This document shows positions 1 through 9,031 of a stretch of DNA of 33,417 nucleotides, piece by piece. How positions within the stretch are numbered: the first letter of the stretch is position 1; each line of letters starts with the position of its first letter. This stretch comes from Bacteroidota bacterium (lineage in GTDB: Bacteria; Bacteroidota; Bacteroidia; M30B66). The position numbers and the translations under genes were made by a program. Where the stretch lies: assembly GCA_027490225.1 (NCBI GenBank), contig JAIXYK010000030.1, positions 1 to 33,417 on the forward strand, read 5' to 3'. The notes beneath the pieces are model-generated. The model was not told the origin of the DNA. It worked only from the letters and a program-made list of their open reading frames with translations, and did no database searches.

Positions 1-83
1 GAATAATGAATAATGAATAATGAATAATGAATAATGAATAATGAATAATGAATAATGAATAACGAATAATGAATAATGAATAA
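1..83. repeat. Heptanucleotide tandem array (GAATAAT)n, left end
   Basis: About twelve head-to-tail copies of GAATAAT start at the first base. One unit at 57-63 reads GAATAAC, and the array decays to GAATAAA at 78-84. Because 7 is not a multiple of 3, every reading frame meets TAA or TGA, so it cannot be coding. The same array in the same orientation closes the window at 33345-33417. Confidence 0.95.
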
Positions 84-158
84 ATATTATTTTAAAATGA
101 ATGCTTGATATTAATTTAAACTGCACCACCAGCCGTGGGAAAATAAACTATATATAAA

Positions 159-344
159 ATGAATACTACAGAAATGAAAGGAAATTGGAACGAGCAAAAA
201 GGTAAACTCAAACAAAAATTTGCCATTCTAACAGACGATGACTTAATGCTTGCAGAAGGAAAAATGGACGAAATGATGGGTAAAATTCAAAAGAAAATCG
301 GAAAGACTAAAGAAGAACTTCAAACAATTATTGCGGGACTTTAA
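159..344 (+). CDS. CsbD-like stress protein
   Basis: A 61-residue, highly charged, probably helical protein that matches the CsbD family pattern: an N-terminal MKGNWNEQKGKLKQKF segment, then an acidic middle with a DDDL motif, then GKMDEMMGKIQ leading into a Lys/Glu-rich C-terminal helix. CsbD proteins are small general-stress proteins of unknown biochemical role. In Bacteroidota they are usually single genes of this length. The ATG follows an A-rich leader (TATATAAAATG), usual for the phylum, and a good intrinsic terminator lies 27 bases after the stop, so the gene is probably monocistronic. The family call is from sequence pattern; involvement in stress is family knowledge only. Confidence 0.88.
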   Translation: MNTTEMKGNWNEQKGKLKQKFAILTDDDLMLAEGKMDEMMGKIQKKIGKTKEELQTIIAGL

Positions 345-371
345 AAATTAACTACCAGAACAGATCAGATT

Positions 372-405
372 AAATCGTTAGCTTTTTTAGTTAACGATTT
401 TTTTT
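372..405 (+). terminator. Rho-independent terminator after the csbD-like gene
   Basis: AAATCGTTAGCT and AGTTAACGATTT form a 12-bp stem (one G-T wobble) around a short T-rich loop. The 3' arm runs into eight Ts at 398-405. It sits just past the CsbD-like stop codon. Confidence 0.85.
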
Positions 406-645
406 ATGGCGTAGCCTTCAAGAATTATATTATATAGAAATTTAAATTTTGTGAATTAACTAATTACAATAACATATGAGAAATGATATTGATTTTTAGC
501 AATACTATTACTATTTATCAATTCAAAACTTTGCATATTTGCTGATTAATTGAATGATAATACACCTACCATTTCAAAAACAGTTATGTGTAACTAAAAC
601 ATTTTTACTTGCAGAATGTTAGGATACCAACAAAATTAAAAAAAA
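406..645. other. Noncoding spacer before the DUF3050 gene
   Basis: An AT-rich stretch with no plausible ORF or RNA gene. It presumably carries the promoter for the DUF3050-VOC pair, whose ATG follows an A-rich run (AAAATTAAAAAAAAATG). No convincing -33/-7 boxes were identified. Confidence 0.5.
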
Positions 646-1464
646 ATGACGGAGCAAATAGATAAACTTAAAAATACAATAGCCCCTTTAAGACAAGAGA
701 TAATCAATCATAAAGTTTACTCTATAATTAAAGACATTGACGATTTGAGAGTTTTTATGCAATATCATGTTTACGCTGTTTGGGATTTCATGTCATTACT
801 CAAAACATTGCAAAACAACTTGACCTGCACAACAGTTCCATGGTTTCCAAAAGGTTCGGCAGACACTAGACATCTGATAAATGAAATTGTTGTTGGTGAA
901 GAGTCAGATGTTGACTTAAATGGCATAAGAAAAAGTCATTTTGAATTATATCTAGACGCTATGCAGCAGTGTGGTGCCGACACCTCTAAAATTGAAAAAT
1001 ATATTGATGTTTTAAAAAATACTGGCGATTTCAATGCTGCTTTTATCTCTTCAGAAACACCAACAGAGGCAAAAGAATTTGTTGACTTTACATTTGAAAT
1101 TATAAGAAGCGATAAAGATTATTTACAAGCTGCAATATTCACTTTTGGGCGTGAAGACCTTATCCCAGGAATGTTTGTTTCGCTTGTAAACGACATTTGT
1201 AAAAATTTTCCCGACAGCATTTCAATTTTTAAATATTATCTTGAAAGGCACATAGAAGTAGACGGAGATCATCACAGTCATCTTGCATTACAAATGACAT
1301 CTATTCTATGCGGTACAAACGAGCAATTTTGGATAGAAGCACAACAGGCAACTATCGCATCACTGCAAAAGCGAATTGACCTTTGGAACGGCGCTTACAA
1401 TCAAATAATGAATAAAAACGTTGCTAAAGTGAACGGTGTTTTAGAGGTTGAAAGTGCACTTTGA
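646..1464 (+). CDS. DUF3050 protein, heme-oxygenase-like fold
   Basis: 272 residues matching the DUF3050 family across its length: the N-terminal helix with FMQYHVYAVWDFMSLLK (His41), a VPWFPKG segment near 65-70, RHLINEIVVGEESD at 75-88 and the signature RHIEVDGDHHSH at 201-212. DUF3050 proteins are relatives of the heme-oxygenase/TenA-like helical fold, many members of which bind iron. A homologue (MgoB) is implicated in mangotoxin production in Pseudomonas. The conserved Glu, Asp and His residues are compatible with a metal site, but that is inference. A VOC-fold gene follows 24 bases downstream on the same strand, so the two are probably co-transcribed. Substrate unknown. Confidence 0.85.
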   Translation: MTEQIDKLKNTIAPLRQEIINHKVYSIIKDIDDLRVFMQYHVYAVWDFMSLLKTLQNNLTCTTVPWFPKGSADTRHLINEIVVGEESDVDLNGIRKSHFELYLDAMQQCGADTSKIEKYIDVLKNTGDFNAAFISSETPTEAKEFVDFTFEIIRSDKDYLQAAIFTFGREDLIPGMFVSLVNDICKNFPDSISIFKYYLERHIEVDGDHHSHLALQMTSILCGTNEQFWIEAQQATIASLQKRIDLWNGAYNQIMNKNVAKVNGVLEVESAL

Positions 1465-1488
1465 AACAATTGAAATACACTTATTCTG

Positions 1489-1854
1489 ATGCAATTTCCC
1501 AAATCTATTCGCCCATTTATAGGTGCAAAAAATTATGAAGAATCTAGAAATTTCTACAGAGATTTAGGATTTGAAGAATCTGTTTTATCTCCCAATATGT
1601 GTTATTTTGACATGGATGGTTTTGGGTTTTATCTTCAAAATGCCTACGTAAAGGATTGGGTAGATAACACCATGATTTTTATGGAAGTAACTGATGTAAA
1701 AGAATTTTGGAAAAAATTAATGGCTTTAAATCTTCCTGCTAAATATGAAACTACCAGATTAGTTCCCATTCGAGAATTAGACTGGGGAAGAGAATGTTTT
1801 GTACACGACCCTTCCGGAATTTTATGGCATTTTGGGGAATTTAATGATGCATAG
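1489..1854 (+). CDS. VOC (glyoxalase/bleomycin-resistance fold) protein
   Basis: 121 residues with a typical vicinal-oxygen-chelate layout: PFIGAKNYEESRNFYRDLGF at the start, a central MIFMEVTDVKEFWKKL segment (second beta-alpha unit), and the closing HDPSGILWHFGEF strand. VOC proteins cover dioxygenases, glyoxalases, epimerases and drug-binding proteins, so the reaction cannot be named. Spacing suggests an operon with the preceding DUF3050 gene. Its 3' end overlaps the convergent desaturase gene by 14 bases (1841-1854), so there is no room for a separate terminator between them. Confidence 0.85.
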   Translation: MQFPKSIRPFIGAKNYEESRNFYRDLGFEESVLSPNMCYFDMDGFGFYLQNAYVKDWVDNTMIFMEVTDVKEFWKKLMALNLPAKYETTRLVPIRELDWGRECFVHDPSGILWHFGEFNDA

Positions 1855-2929
1855 CTTCGGCACCCAGTACTTTCAGCGTTTTAACATGAGAAGAAAATGC
1901 ATTAGCAAAGCTAGGTTTTAGATTATATGGATAGCCATGTTCATTTGCAACCTTTTTTACAATTGGTGCTATTTTCTTGTAATGAATATGACAAATATTT
2001 GGAAATAAATGGTGTTCTATTTGAAAGTTTAAACCGCCTACATACCAGCTCAAAAATCTATTAGAATGCGCAAAATCAGCAGTTGTCTTTAATTGGTGAA
2101 CGTGCCAGTTTTCATACTTTTCTTCAGCCCCAATTGGTTGTTCAGCACCTTCTACCACATGTGCCAATTGAAATACTAAACTCAAAATTATACTTGCTAC
2201 CCAATGCATAATTATAAATCCAATTAGAACTTGCCAGAAGCTAAAATTTGTTATTAAAACAGGTAATCCAATAATAATAGATAAGTAAACAAATTTCCTT
2301 AAAACCATTTTAATAAATTCTGATTTTACGCTGCCATGGTGGGAACGAACCAAACCTTGTCGGTTGTAAAGAAATAAATTAGGAAAATCATTGATCAATT
2401 TCACAATTGTCATCATTCCATAAAAAAAGAAAGCAAAAACAAACTGAAATCTATGGTGCTTTTTCAAAAGTGTTTTAAATGCTAAACGAATAGGACCTTT
2501 TGTATTGATATCCTCATCAACTCCCGAAATATTAGTGTAAGTATGGTGAAGTACATTGTGTTGAATTTTCCAATTTAAAACATTGTTTCCCAAAAGATAT
2601 AATGTACCTCCCAATGTGTAATTTATCCATTCTCTTTTTGAGTATGAACCATGACAAGCATCGTGCATTACGCTCATACCAACTCCAGCAATGCCAACGC
2701 CCATCAATACAGTTAATGCCAATGCTGATAGCAATGACATTGGAAACATTAGGATTATTATAAAAGGGAAAACATATAAACTCAACATTACAATGGTTTT
2801 TAAAACCATAGCGAAATTTGCTTTTGTTGATATATTATTTGCAAGAAAATACTCCCCTACTTCATTTCTTAATTGATTTACAAATTGTTTTTCAGCCAAC
2901 GCCCCTGACCCAAATTTAATATTTTTCAT
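1841..2929 (-). CDS. Membrane acyl-lipid/acyl-CoA desaturase
   Basis: 362 residues of the membrane fatty acid desaturase family with all three histidine boxes: HDACH at 89-93, HNVLHH at 124-129 and QIEHH at 303-307. The third box has the Q-I-E-H-H form seen in front-end (delta-5/6-like) and linoleoyl-CoA desaturases, although there is no N-terminal cytochrome b5 domain. Hydrophobic segments fall at about 44-62, 65-85, 163-180 and 212-255. The enzyme would be an inner-membrane di-iron oxygenase that introduces a double bond into lipid acyl chains; regioselectivity cannot be read from the sequence. The gene is monocistronic as far as can be seen and convergent with the VOC gene. Confidence 0.92.
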   Translation of the reverse strand: MKNIKFGSGALAEKQFVNQLRNEVGEYFLANNISTKANFAMVLKTIVMLSLYVFPFIIILMFPMSLLSALALTVLMGVGIAGVGMSVMHDACHGSYSKREWINYTLGGTLYLLGNNVLNWKIQHNVLHHTYTNISGVDEDINTKGPIRLAFKTLLKKHHRFQFVFAFFFYGMMTIVKLINDFPNLFLYNRQGLVRSHHGSVKSEFIKMVLRKFVYLSIIIGLPVLITNFSFWQVLIGFIIMHWVASIILSLVFQLAHVVEGAEQPIGAEEKYENWHVHQLKTTADFAHSNRFLSWYVGGLNFQIEHHLFPNICHIHYKKIAPIVKKVANEHGYPYNLKPSFANAFSSHVKTLKVLGAEAMHH

Positions 2930-3006
2930 TCAATGCTATTAAAAAACAAACATAAGCTTAAAAAGTTAAACCTTCTAATGTTTTAGAATCTTTAAAATTG
3001 AATAAT

Positions 3007-3567
3007 TTAAGGCTTTTCAAACTCTGAAATTAATTTAGAAAACAAAATTGAATCTTCAAAATTACCATTCACATTGTAATGTTTTCTTAATATTCCTTCT
3101 TGAACAAATCCAAATTTCGCCAACAATTTAAGAGAAGGATTATTATTGGGGGCTACAAGTGCTTCAATTCTTTGCAAATCCATTTTTGTAAATCCATGAT
3201 AAATAATTGCTTCCAAAGCTTCTGTCATTAAACCTTTATTCAAATAATTTGAATTTGAAATTGCATATCCTAATTCTGCCCGCTGATGAAGTGGGTACCA
3301 ATTATGAAAACCGCATCCTCCAATAATTTCATTTGAATCTCGGTAAATTAATTGAAATGGTTCTATGCTTTGGTTATAAGTTGTAAATCCTTTCAAATAC
3401 CTATTTTTCTCTTTTTCAAAATCTTGCTCGGTTTTTAAACCTAAAACATGTTTAATTTCTGATTCAGAATAATTCTCAAAAAGAAATATGAAATTTGATG
3501 GAGAAATTTTCCTTAGGATTAATCTCTCAGTTTGAATTAATTCGAAATTTAATTCTTCCATCAGCAT
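3007..3567 (-). CDS. GNAT acetyltransferase, RimJ/RimL type
   Basis: 186 residues with the N-terminal QTERLILRKISPSNF strand-helix typical of RimJ/RimL-like N-acetyltransferases, a central GGCGFHNW strand, and ELGYAISNSNYLNKGLMTEA, which contains the acetyl-CoA binding region (here N-x-x-N-K-G-L rather than the ideal R/Q-x-x-G-x-G/A). It continues into RIEALVAPNNNPSLKLLAKF (Asn-pairs helix), also standard. Acetyl acceptor unknown; small-molecule or protein N-termini are both possible. Two in-frame ATGs lie two codons apart (3567 and 3561); MEELNF at 3561 could be the true start. Confidence 0.85.
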   Translation of the reverse strand: MLMEELNFELIQTERLILRKISPSNFIFLFENYSESEIKHVLGLKTEQDFEKEKNRYLKGFTTYNQSIEPFQLIYRDSNEIIGGCGFHNWYPLHQRAELGYAISNSNYLNKGLMTEALEAIIYHGFTKMDLQRIEALVAPNNNPSLKLLAKFGFVQEGILRKHYNVNGNFEDSILFSKLISEFEKP

Positions 3568-3617
3568 GAGCCAGAATAATTTAATTTTATTTTTAAATTT
3601 AAAAAATCAATTTCATA

Positions 3618-6600
3618 TCAATCAACCAATACCATTCGCTTGGTTGCGTTAAATCCATCTGAAGTAGTTAATTTATAAAAGTAAATTCCAGCTGAAAGTG
3701 TTCCTTTTTGAATCGTTACCATTTGTTTTCCTCCTCCATTTACTTCTTTTTTCTGCATTAATTTACCATCCACACTAAATATCTCAACTTTGGATATTGT
3801 ATTTGTTAACGAGACCTCAAATTCAATCAAAGTAAAGTCGCTAAAAGGATTTGGTTTATTTTGATACAATACGCTGGATGCAAATGCTTCGAAGTTTTGG
3901 TAAGTCGTAGTAGTATCTTCTATTCTGCAAGCAGTTACAAATGTTTTTCTACAATTAGCCGCCCATTGAGGAGTTCCACAAGCAGGAATGGCTCCATTCG
4001 CAATTGGAGTAACAAACACGGCGAATGTTCTTCCGCTGTTTAAACCACCTGCACTTTGTGGATCAAAACTAATTCCAGCACCTGTAAGTGTAGTACCTGT
4101 AATGTTTGGTGAAGTGGAATTTGTGTTCCATCCGCTTGGAACTGCACCTCCCGTTGGACAATTTCCATTTGAAGATTCCCTGAAATGCCAGCGCCATTGG
4201 TAAGCGCCTGAACCAATTGGATTTTGACTTAAAGTTATATTTGCAGGATTTCCAGTATTGCAGAAAGTTTGGTCTCCCGAGAGTATTGTACCAGGATTAA
4301 ATGCTGGTAAAATTGTAATATTTCTCACTCCGGAAGCCCATTGTCCGTTGCTTCCTGTTGGACTTACAAAACATGCATAAGTGCGCGTTTGCGTTAATTC
4401 TGCCGGAGGGTCATAACTTGCAGAAGTTGCTAAATTTATAACTGTCCAACCTGCAAGATTACTTCCTGTTGGTGCAGCAACATTTCCATTTTGAAAATAC
4501 CATTGATAATTAAAACCAATTGCTCCAGTTGGGGCAGTGGAGAAATTTATGATAGCAGGATCTCCGCCTGTTGCACACAATGTTTGGTTACCAGCTGCTA
4601 ATGTACCATAGTTTACATTTCCGCCAACAGTATTTACAGTAATTTGTCTTGCACCTGTTGCCCAGCCAGCTGTTCCACAAGTTGGGATTCCTGTTGGCGT
4701 AACAAAACAAGCATAAGTTCTGCTAACAGTTAATCCTGAAGGAGGGTCATAAGAATTGGTAGTAGCCGTTTGAATTAAGTTCCAGCCTGTTAAAGAATTT
4801 CCGGTTGGAGCAGCTACAACTCCATCTCTTTGGTACCATTGAAAAGAAAAACTGCCAGAGCCAACTGGTTGTGTTGAAAATGTGATGTTTGATGGATCTC
4901 CTCCTGCATTAATACTTTGATTTCCGTTGGTCAAAGTACCTCTGTTTAAAACAGGTGGAACAAATATTTTACGACAATTATTTGCCCATTGTGCAGTTCC
5001 ACAAGCTGGTGTAGTTCCTGATGCTATTGGAGTTACCATCACTGCAAATGTTCTATTGGTAGTAGTTGCACCAGCCGCAGGATCAAAATTGGTATTGGTT
5101 GCTCCATTAATTAAAGACCAACCTGCAGTATTATTTCCTAAAGGACAATTTACGGTTTGATTTATAAAATACCACTGGTAAGTAAATCCTCCTGAACCTA
5201 CTGGTAAATTTGATAATGTAATGTTTGCAGGGTCAGCAGGACTGCACAAGGTTTGGTCTCCAGCTGTAACAGTTGCATTTTGAAATGCTGGTAAAATTGT
5301 AATTTGTCTTGCTCCATTTGCCCATAGACCCGTTCCGCCAGTTGGAGTTACGAAACAAGCATAAGTAGTGCTTTGAGTAAGACCTGCAGGAGGATCATAA
5401 CTGTTTGTGTTTGCTCCGTTTATTAAGTTCCAGCTCGTAGTTAAATCTGTAGTTGGTGCATTTACAATTCCTATTTTAGAATACCATTGAAAAGTAACAG
5501 TAGCTCCGGTAGGTAGTGTACTAAAAATAATGTTGGAAGGGTCTCCTCCGGTAGCGCAGAAAGTCTGATTTCCGGCACTCAATACTCCTGGATTAATTTG
5601 CGGTATTATTGTAATTTGCCTTACTCCAAATGCCCAGGTAAATCCCGTACAATCAGGTTGACGAATGGGATCAATCATTAGTGCATAAGAAATAGTTGCA
5701 TTTTGAACAGGTGGATCATATGAAGAGGATGTTGCTCCTGGAATCGCCGTCCAATTTGATGGTACAGTTGTACCTGTAGGAGCTTGCTGCTGAATTCCAG
5801 GAGCAGAATACCATTGAAAAAATCCTTCTATGGTTTGTTGTCCTCCACCAACGGTACCTTCACCGCCTAAAGTAATAACCGAAGGGTCGCCGCTTCCCGT
5901 AAAGGTTTGATTTCCTTGATTCAAATAACCGACAAAAGTTAAGACATTTATGGTAATTTTTCTTGAACCAATTGCCCAACGAGATGTAAATCCTGGCATT
6001 GAAACCAAGCAGGCATAACTTGTATTTGTAATAACTCCAGCTGGAGGATTGTATGCATTAGATGTTGCTCCAGTTATTAAACTCCAACCTGAAACATTAT
6101 TGCTATTGGTAGATGGTGTAGATGAACCATTAAAAGAATACCATTGATAAGTAATTTGTCCTGTTCCAATTGGCGCTACTGAAAAAGTTATATTATTGGG
6201 ATCAGCTGGGCTGCAAATATTTTCATCTGCAACAGTAATTTCACCTGGATAAAAACCAGCAGAAAGAATAGAAATTCTATAATCTTCTGCTTGACCATAT
6301 AATAGATTACTGCATGCTTGTAAATTATCAGGATTAGTATTTACATCACTTACTACGCGCATTCTAAGCCAAGTATCTATTTGTGCATTTAAAGGAACTG
6401 TAAAAGTATTGGAAACAGTTTGGTAAGTGGAAGTTCCATTTACAGATAAAATTACCTCGTTAAGTTCAAAATTTCCATTTGCATTAAAATCAATATAAGC
6501 TCTTACATTTTGAATGGTTGCCCCTGTTGTTACCCAAATTGAATAAGTTCCACCCACTACTAAATCGGTTGTTTGGTTGCATGTAAAATCTTGAAATGGA

Positions 6601-8003
6601 CCAACATTCGCCGCAGAAGAATAGTTATCAATTGTATTAAGAACCACTCTTGTTGGACCAGAATAAGTTGTATTATTAGGATTACTTGTAGTTGGACTGC
6701 ATGATAATGGAATTGAACTCGAATTAGGTGAAACATTTAAACAAAGGGAGTTCGTCACTGAATTTCTTATTAAATTTCCAGGTAAAGGACCAAAACCATT
6801 GTTAAAATTAACCCCAGTTGAAGTTAAATGGCAATAACTCATAATTGTTCCTCCATTTACAGGTGCAGGTCCTGTTGCACAACCACCTTCAGTAGTGTAA
6901 CAATTATCTATAGCACCGCCGGGCCATGAGCAAGCATGTGTATGCGGAGAACCCAGGTTATGACCAATTTCATGCGTTACCACATTTATTGTCCAAGAAT
7001 AGGAAGGGAAATTATTATAAGAATTGTTGATGTTGCTATATGCATAAGATACTGACGGACTGCACAATGCAGTTAAATATGCTATTCCACCATAATTTGT
7101 ATTTCTTGTGCTAAGTAAATGAGCTAAATCTCCATTAAATGAAGTTCTGTAAGTCCTATAAGCGTTGAGATAATTACTAGAACTGCTATTTGTTGAAAAA
7201 GGATCAGTTGTTGTCCAAACAAAAATTTCGGAGATTTGAGAGACAATACTTTCATTTGCAAAAATGGTATTCACGACATTGTACATTCCTGTAACAAAAT
7301 TTACCACATTGGTTACATTGCTTTGTCGTTTTGTGTAAAAATCATAATCACATTCAAAATACATCCTAAAAATCCTCGTACAATTCCATGAAGGTGGTAA
7401 TGCTTGTGTTGATTGCAAGTTCATCGGAGTTTCATCGGAAGTTTCGCAGGTGAATGGAATTTTTCGAGAAATTTCATTGGCATCCACCATTACGTATCTA
7501 TTTGTATCTCCAAATTTTCCAATATCATAGGTTTTCCCTTCTATGCTAATGACGCCCATTACATCATTTTCAAAAATACTCAGCGCCACCAAAGAACTGT
7601 TTTGTCCTACAATTTTCCCTTTATAAAAAACCGAATTTGCTATAATGGAAGCAGCTTCTATATTTTTTCCATCTGAAGTTCTTACTTTAAAATCTTTTGT
7701 AACAACTTCGTTTTTTGTGAGTTGAATTGTCCAGATTTCTCCATTTTCCATACTTGGAATAGTAATTTCCACTTCATTTTGTTTTTTGGACAAAAGCTGA
7801 TTTAAGGAATTAATATTTAGAAAAATCTCTTGATTATTAATACGGGCATTATTTTCAATTCTTTTCCATTCGCCAGAAAAAAGAGAAAGGGCGTTTTTAC
7901 TATTATTCTGAGCTGTTATGGGTAAAACAATTATCCAAATTAATAAAATCAATAAATGGCGCAAAAAACTGCAACCCGAAATTACAGGTAAAGTAAACTT
8001 CAT
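3618..8003 (-). CDS. Secreted reprolysin-like zinc metalloprotease, T9SS tail
   Basis: 1461 residues. The order is: signal peptide (1-31, ending ITAQ); a pro-domain (about 40-190); and a metzincin catalytic domain with HEIGHNLGSPHTH, so His344, Glu345, His348 and His354 form the zinc site, and the Met-turn IMSY at Met388. A GEVED-type beta domain follows at about 465-582 (YIDFNANGNFELNE, AEDYRISI). Then come seven Ig-like repeats of about 102-112 residues, starting near 584, 694, 805, 908, 1020, 1131 and 1238, each with a GNQT/GDQT start, a QWY core and a closing strand such as ARQITIL. The last 85 residues (YQNKPNPFSDFTLIEFEV..., GIYFYKL) are a type A T9SS sorting domain. The protein should be exported through Sec, cross the outer membrane by T9SS and be released or anchored. 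It is a single gene with its own leader. Substrate unknown. Confidence 0.93.
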   Translation of the reverse strand: MKFTLPVISGCSFLRHLLILLIWIIVLPITAQNNSKNALSLFSGEWKRIENNARINNQEIFLNINSLNQLLSKKQNEVEITIPSMENGEIWTIQLTKNEVVTKDFKVRTSDGKNIEAASIIANSVFYKGKIVGQNSSLVALSIFENDVMGVISIEGKTYDIGKFGDTNRYVMVDANEISRKIPFTCETSDETPMNLQSTQALPPSWNCTRIFRMYFECDYDFYTKRQSNVTNVVNFVTGMYNVVNTIFANESIVSQISEIFVWTTTDPFSTNSSSSNYLNAYRTYRTSFNGDLAHLLSTRNTNYGGIAYLTALCSPSVSYAYSNINNSYNNFPSYSWTINVVTHEIGHNLGSPHTHACSWPGGAIDNCYTTEGGCATGPAPVNGGTIMSYCHLTSTGVNFNNGFGPLPGNLIRNSVTNSLCLNVSPNSSSIPLSCSPTTSNPNNTTYSGPTRVVLNTIDNYSSAANVGPFQDFTCNQTTDLVVGGTYSIWVTTGATIQNVRAYIDFNANGNFELNEVILSVNGTSTYQTVSNTFTVPLNAQIDTWLRMRVVSDVNTNPDNLQACSNLLYGQAEDYRISILSAGFYPGEITVADENICSPADPNNITFSVAPIGTGQITYQWYSFNGSSTPSTNSNNVSGWSLITGATSNAYNPPAGVITNTSYACLVSMPGFTSRWAIGSRKITINVLTFVGYLNQGNQTFTGSGDPSVITLGGEGTVGGGQQTIEGFFQWYSAPGIQQQAPTGTTVPSNWTAIPGATSSSYDPPVQNATISYALMIDPIRQPDCTGFTWAFGVRQITIIPQINPGVLSAGNQTFCATGGDPSNIIFSTLPTGATVTFQWYSKIGIVNAPTTDLTTSWNLINGANTNSYDPPAGLTQSTTYACFVTPTGGTGLWANGARQITILPAFQNATVTAGDQTLCSPADPANITLSNLPVGSGGFTYQWYFINQTVNCPLGNNTAGWSLINGATNTNFDPAAGATTTNRTFAVMVTPIASGTTPACGTAQWANNCRKIFVPPVLNRGTLTNGNQSINAGGDPSNITFSTQPVGSGSFSFQWYQRDGVVAAPTGNSLTGWNLIQTATTNSYDPPSGLTVSRTYACFVTPTGIPTCGTAGWATGARQITVNTVGGNVNYGTLAAGNQTLCATGGDPAIINFSTAPTGAIGFNYQWYFQNGNVAAPTGSNLAGWTVINLATSASYDPPAELTQTRTYACFVSPTGSNGQWASGVRNITILPAFNPGTILSGDQTFCNTGNPANITLSQNPIGSGAYQWRWHFRESSNGNCPTGGAVPSGWNTNSTSPNITGTTLTGAGISFDPQSAGGLNSGRTFAVFVTPIANGAIPACGTPQWAANCRKTFVTACRIEDTTTTYQNFEAFASSVLYQNKPNPFSDFTLIEFEVSLTNTISKVEIFSVDGKLMQKKEVNGGGKQMVTIQKGTLSAGIYFYKLTTSDGFNATKRMVLVD

Positions 8004-8072
8004 AAGTCGGAAATTAAAATTCTAGTTAAGTAGGTAATTACAAATATAATGTAATTTATTTAGTTTCATATT

Positions 8073-8107
8073 TTTGTGGTTTATCTGTCAATATTTAGTT
8101 AACTTTC
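8073..8107 (+). promoter_or_regulatory. Candidate Bacteroidota promoter of the cbpA-like gene
   Basis: TTTG at 8073-8076 and TAACTTTC at 8100-8107 resemble the Bacteroidota -33 TTTG / -7 TAnnTTTG pair, with the last base of the -7 box wrong and a spacing at the long end (23 nt). It lies 27 bases before the ATG. Weak evidence. Confidence 0.25.
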
Positions 8108-8134
8108 CATCTTATAGATATTACAATTTATTAG

Positions 8135-9031
8135 ATGGAATATAAAGATTATTATAAAATTTTAGAACTTAATAAAGATGCAACTGAAGCTGATATTAAG
8201 AAAGCATACCGCAAACTTGCGCGCAAATATCATCCTGACCTTAATCCAAATAACAAAGAGGCCGAAGCACGTTTTAAGGAACTAAATGAAGCCAACGAAG
8301 TGTTGAGCAATGCTGAAAACAGGAAAAAATATGACCAACACGGCGCCGAATGGAAAAATGCGGAGGCTTATGAAAAAGCAAGACAGGCAAATCAATCGCA
8401 ACAAAATCCATTTGGTAGAAATACAAGACAAGATAGCGGTGAAGATTTTTCGGATTTTTTTTCTTCTATGTTTGGGGGCGGAAACACGCGTTCAGGCAAT
8501 AGAAATGTAAAATTCCGAGGACAAGATTATTCAGCAGTTTTAAAGTTAAATTTAACTGAAGTTTTTATCACGCATCAGCGCACCTTAACTGTTGGAGGAA
8601 AAAATATAAGATTAACTATTCCGGCAGGAGTAAAAGATGGACAAATCATAAAAATTGCTGGGCATGGTGGCCCAGGAGAAAATGGTGGCCCGAATGGTGA
8701 TTTATTGTTAACCTTTGAAATTGAAAACAATACCCATTTTAAAAGAGATAATGAGCATTTATATGCCATTATTAATTTAGATATTTATACAGCAACGCTC
8801 GGGGGAGAAATTACAATTGATACGATAGATAGCAAAGTAAAACTTACTGTAAAACCAGAAACCCAAAACGGTACAAAAGTGAAATTAAAAGGAAAAGGAT
8901 TTCCTGTATACAAAAAAGATGGAGCATTTGGAGATTTGATAATTACTTATAATGTTCAAATACCAACTAATTTATCTGAGAAAGAAAAGGAATTATTTAC
9001 TGAATTATCTAAACTTAGAAATCAATTATGA
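8135..9031 (+). CDS. cbpA: CbpA-type DnaJ (Hsp40) co-chaperone
   Basis: 298 residues. The J domain occupies 1-68 with the HPD motif at 33-35 that stimulates DnaK ATPase, followed by a Gly/Phe-rich linker (about 90-125, FGGGNTRSGN). Two beta-sandwich substrate-binding domains follow (130-290). The CxxCxGxG zinc-finger repeats of true DnaJ are absent, so this is the class B/CbpA form. In Escherichia coli CbpA works with DnaK and binds DNA; here the neighbour supports the assignment, because the stop codon overlaps the start of a CbpM-like gene by four bases (ATGA). Confidence 0.93.
   Translation: MEYKDYYKILELNKDATEADIKKAYRKLARKYHPDLNPNNKEAEARFKELNEANEVLSNAENRKKYDQHGAEWKNAEAYEKARQANQSQQNPFGRNTRQDSGEDFSDFFSSMFGGGNTRSGNRNVKFRGQDYSAVLKLNLTEVFITHQRTLTVGGKNIRLTIPAGVKDGQIIKIAGHGGPGENGGPNGDLLLTFEIENNTHFKRDNEHLYAIINLDIYTATLGGEITIDTIDSKVKLTVKPETQNGTKVKLKGKGFPVYKKDGAFGDLIITYNVQIPTNLSEKEKELFTELSKLRNQL

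Noticed and set aside
1-83. CRISPR-like or origin-type repeat at the window ends
   Set aside because: The units are 7 bases with no spacers, so this is a simple tandem repeat; no DnaA boxes or replication genes nearby.
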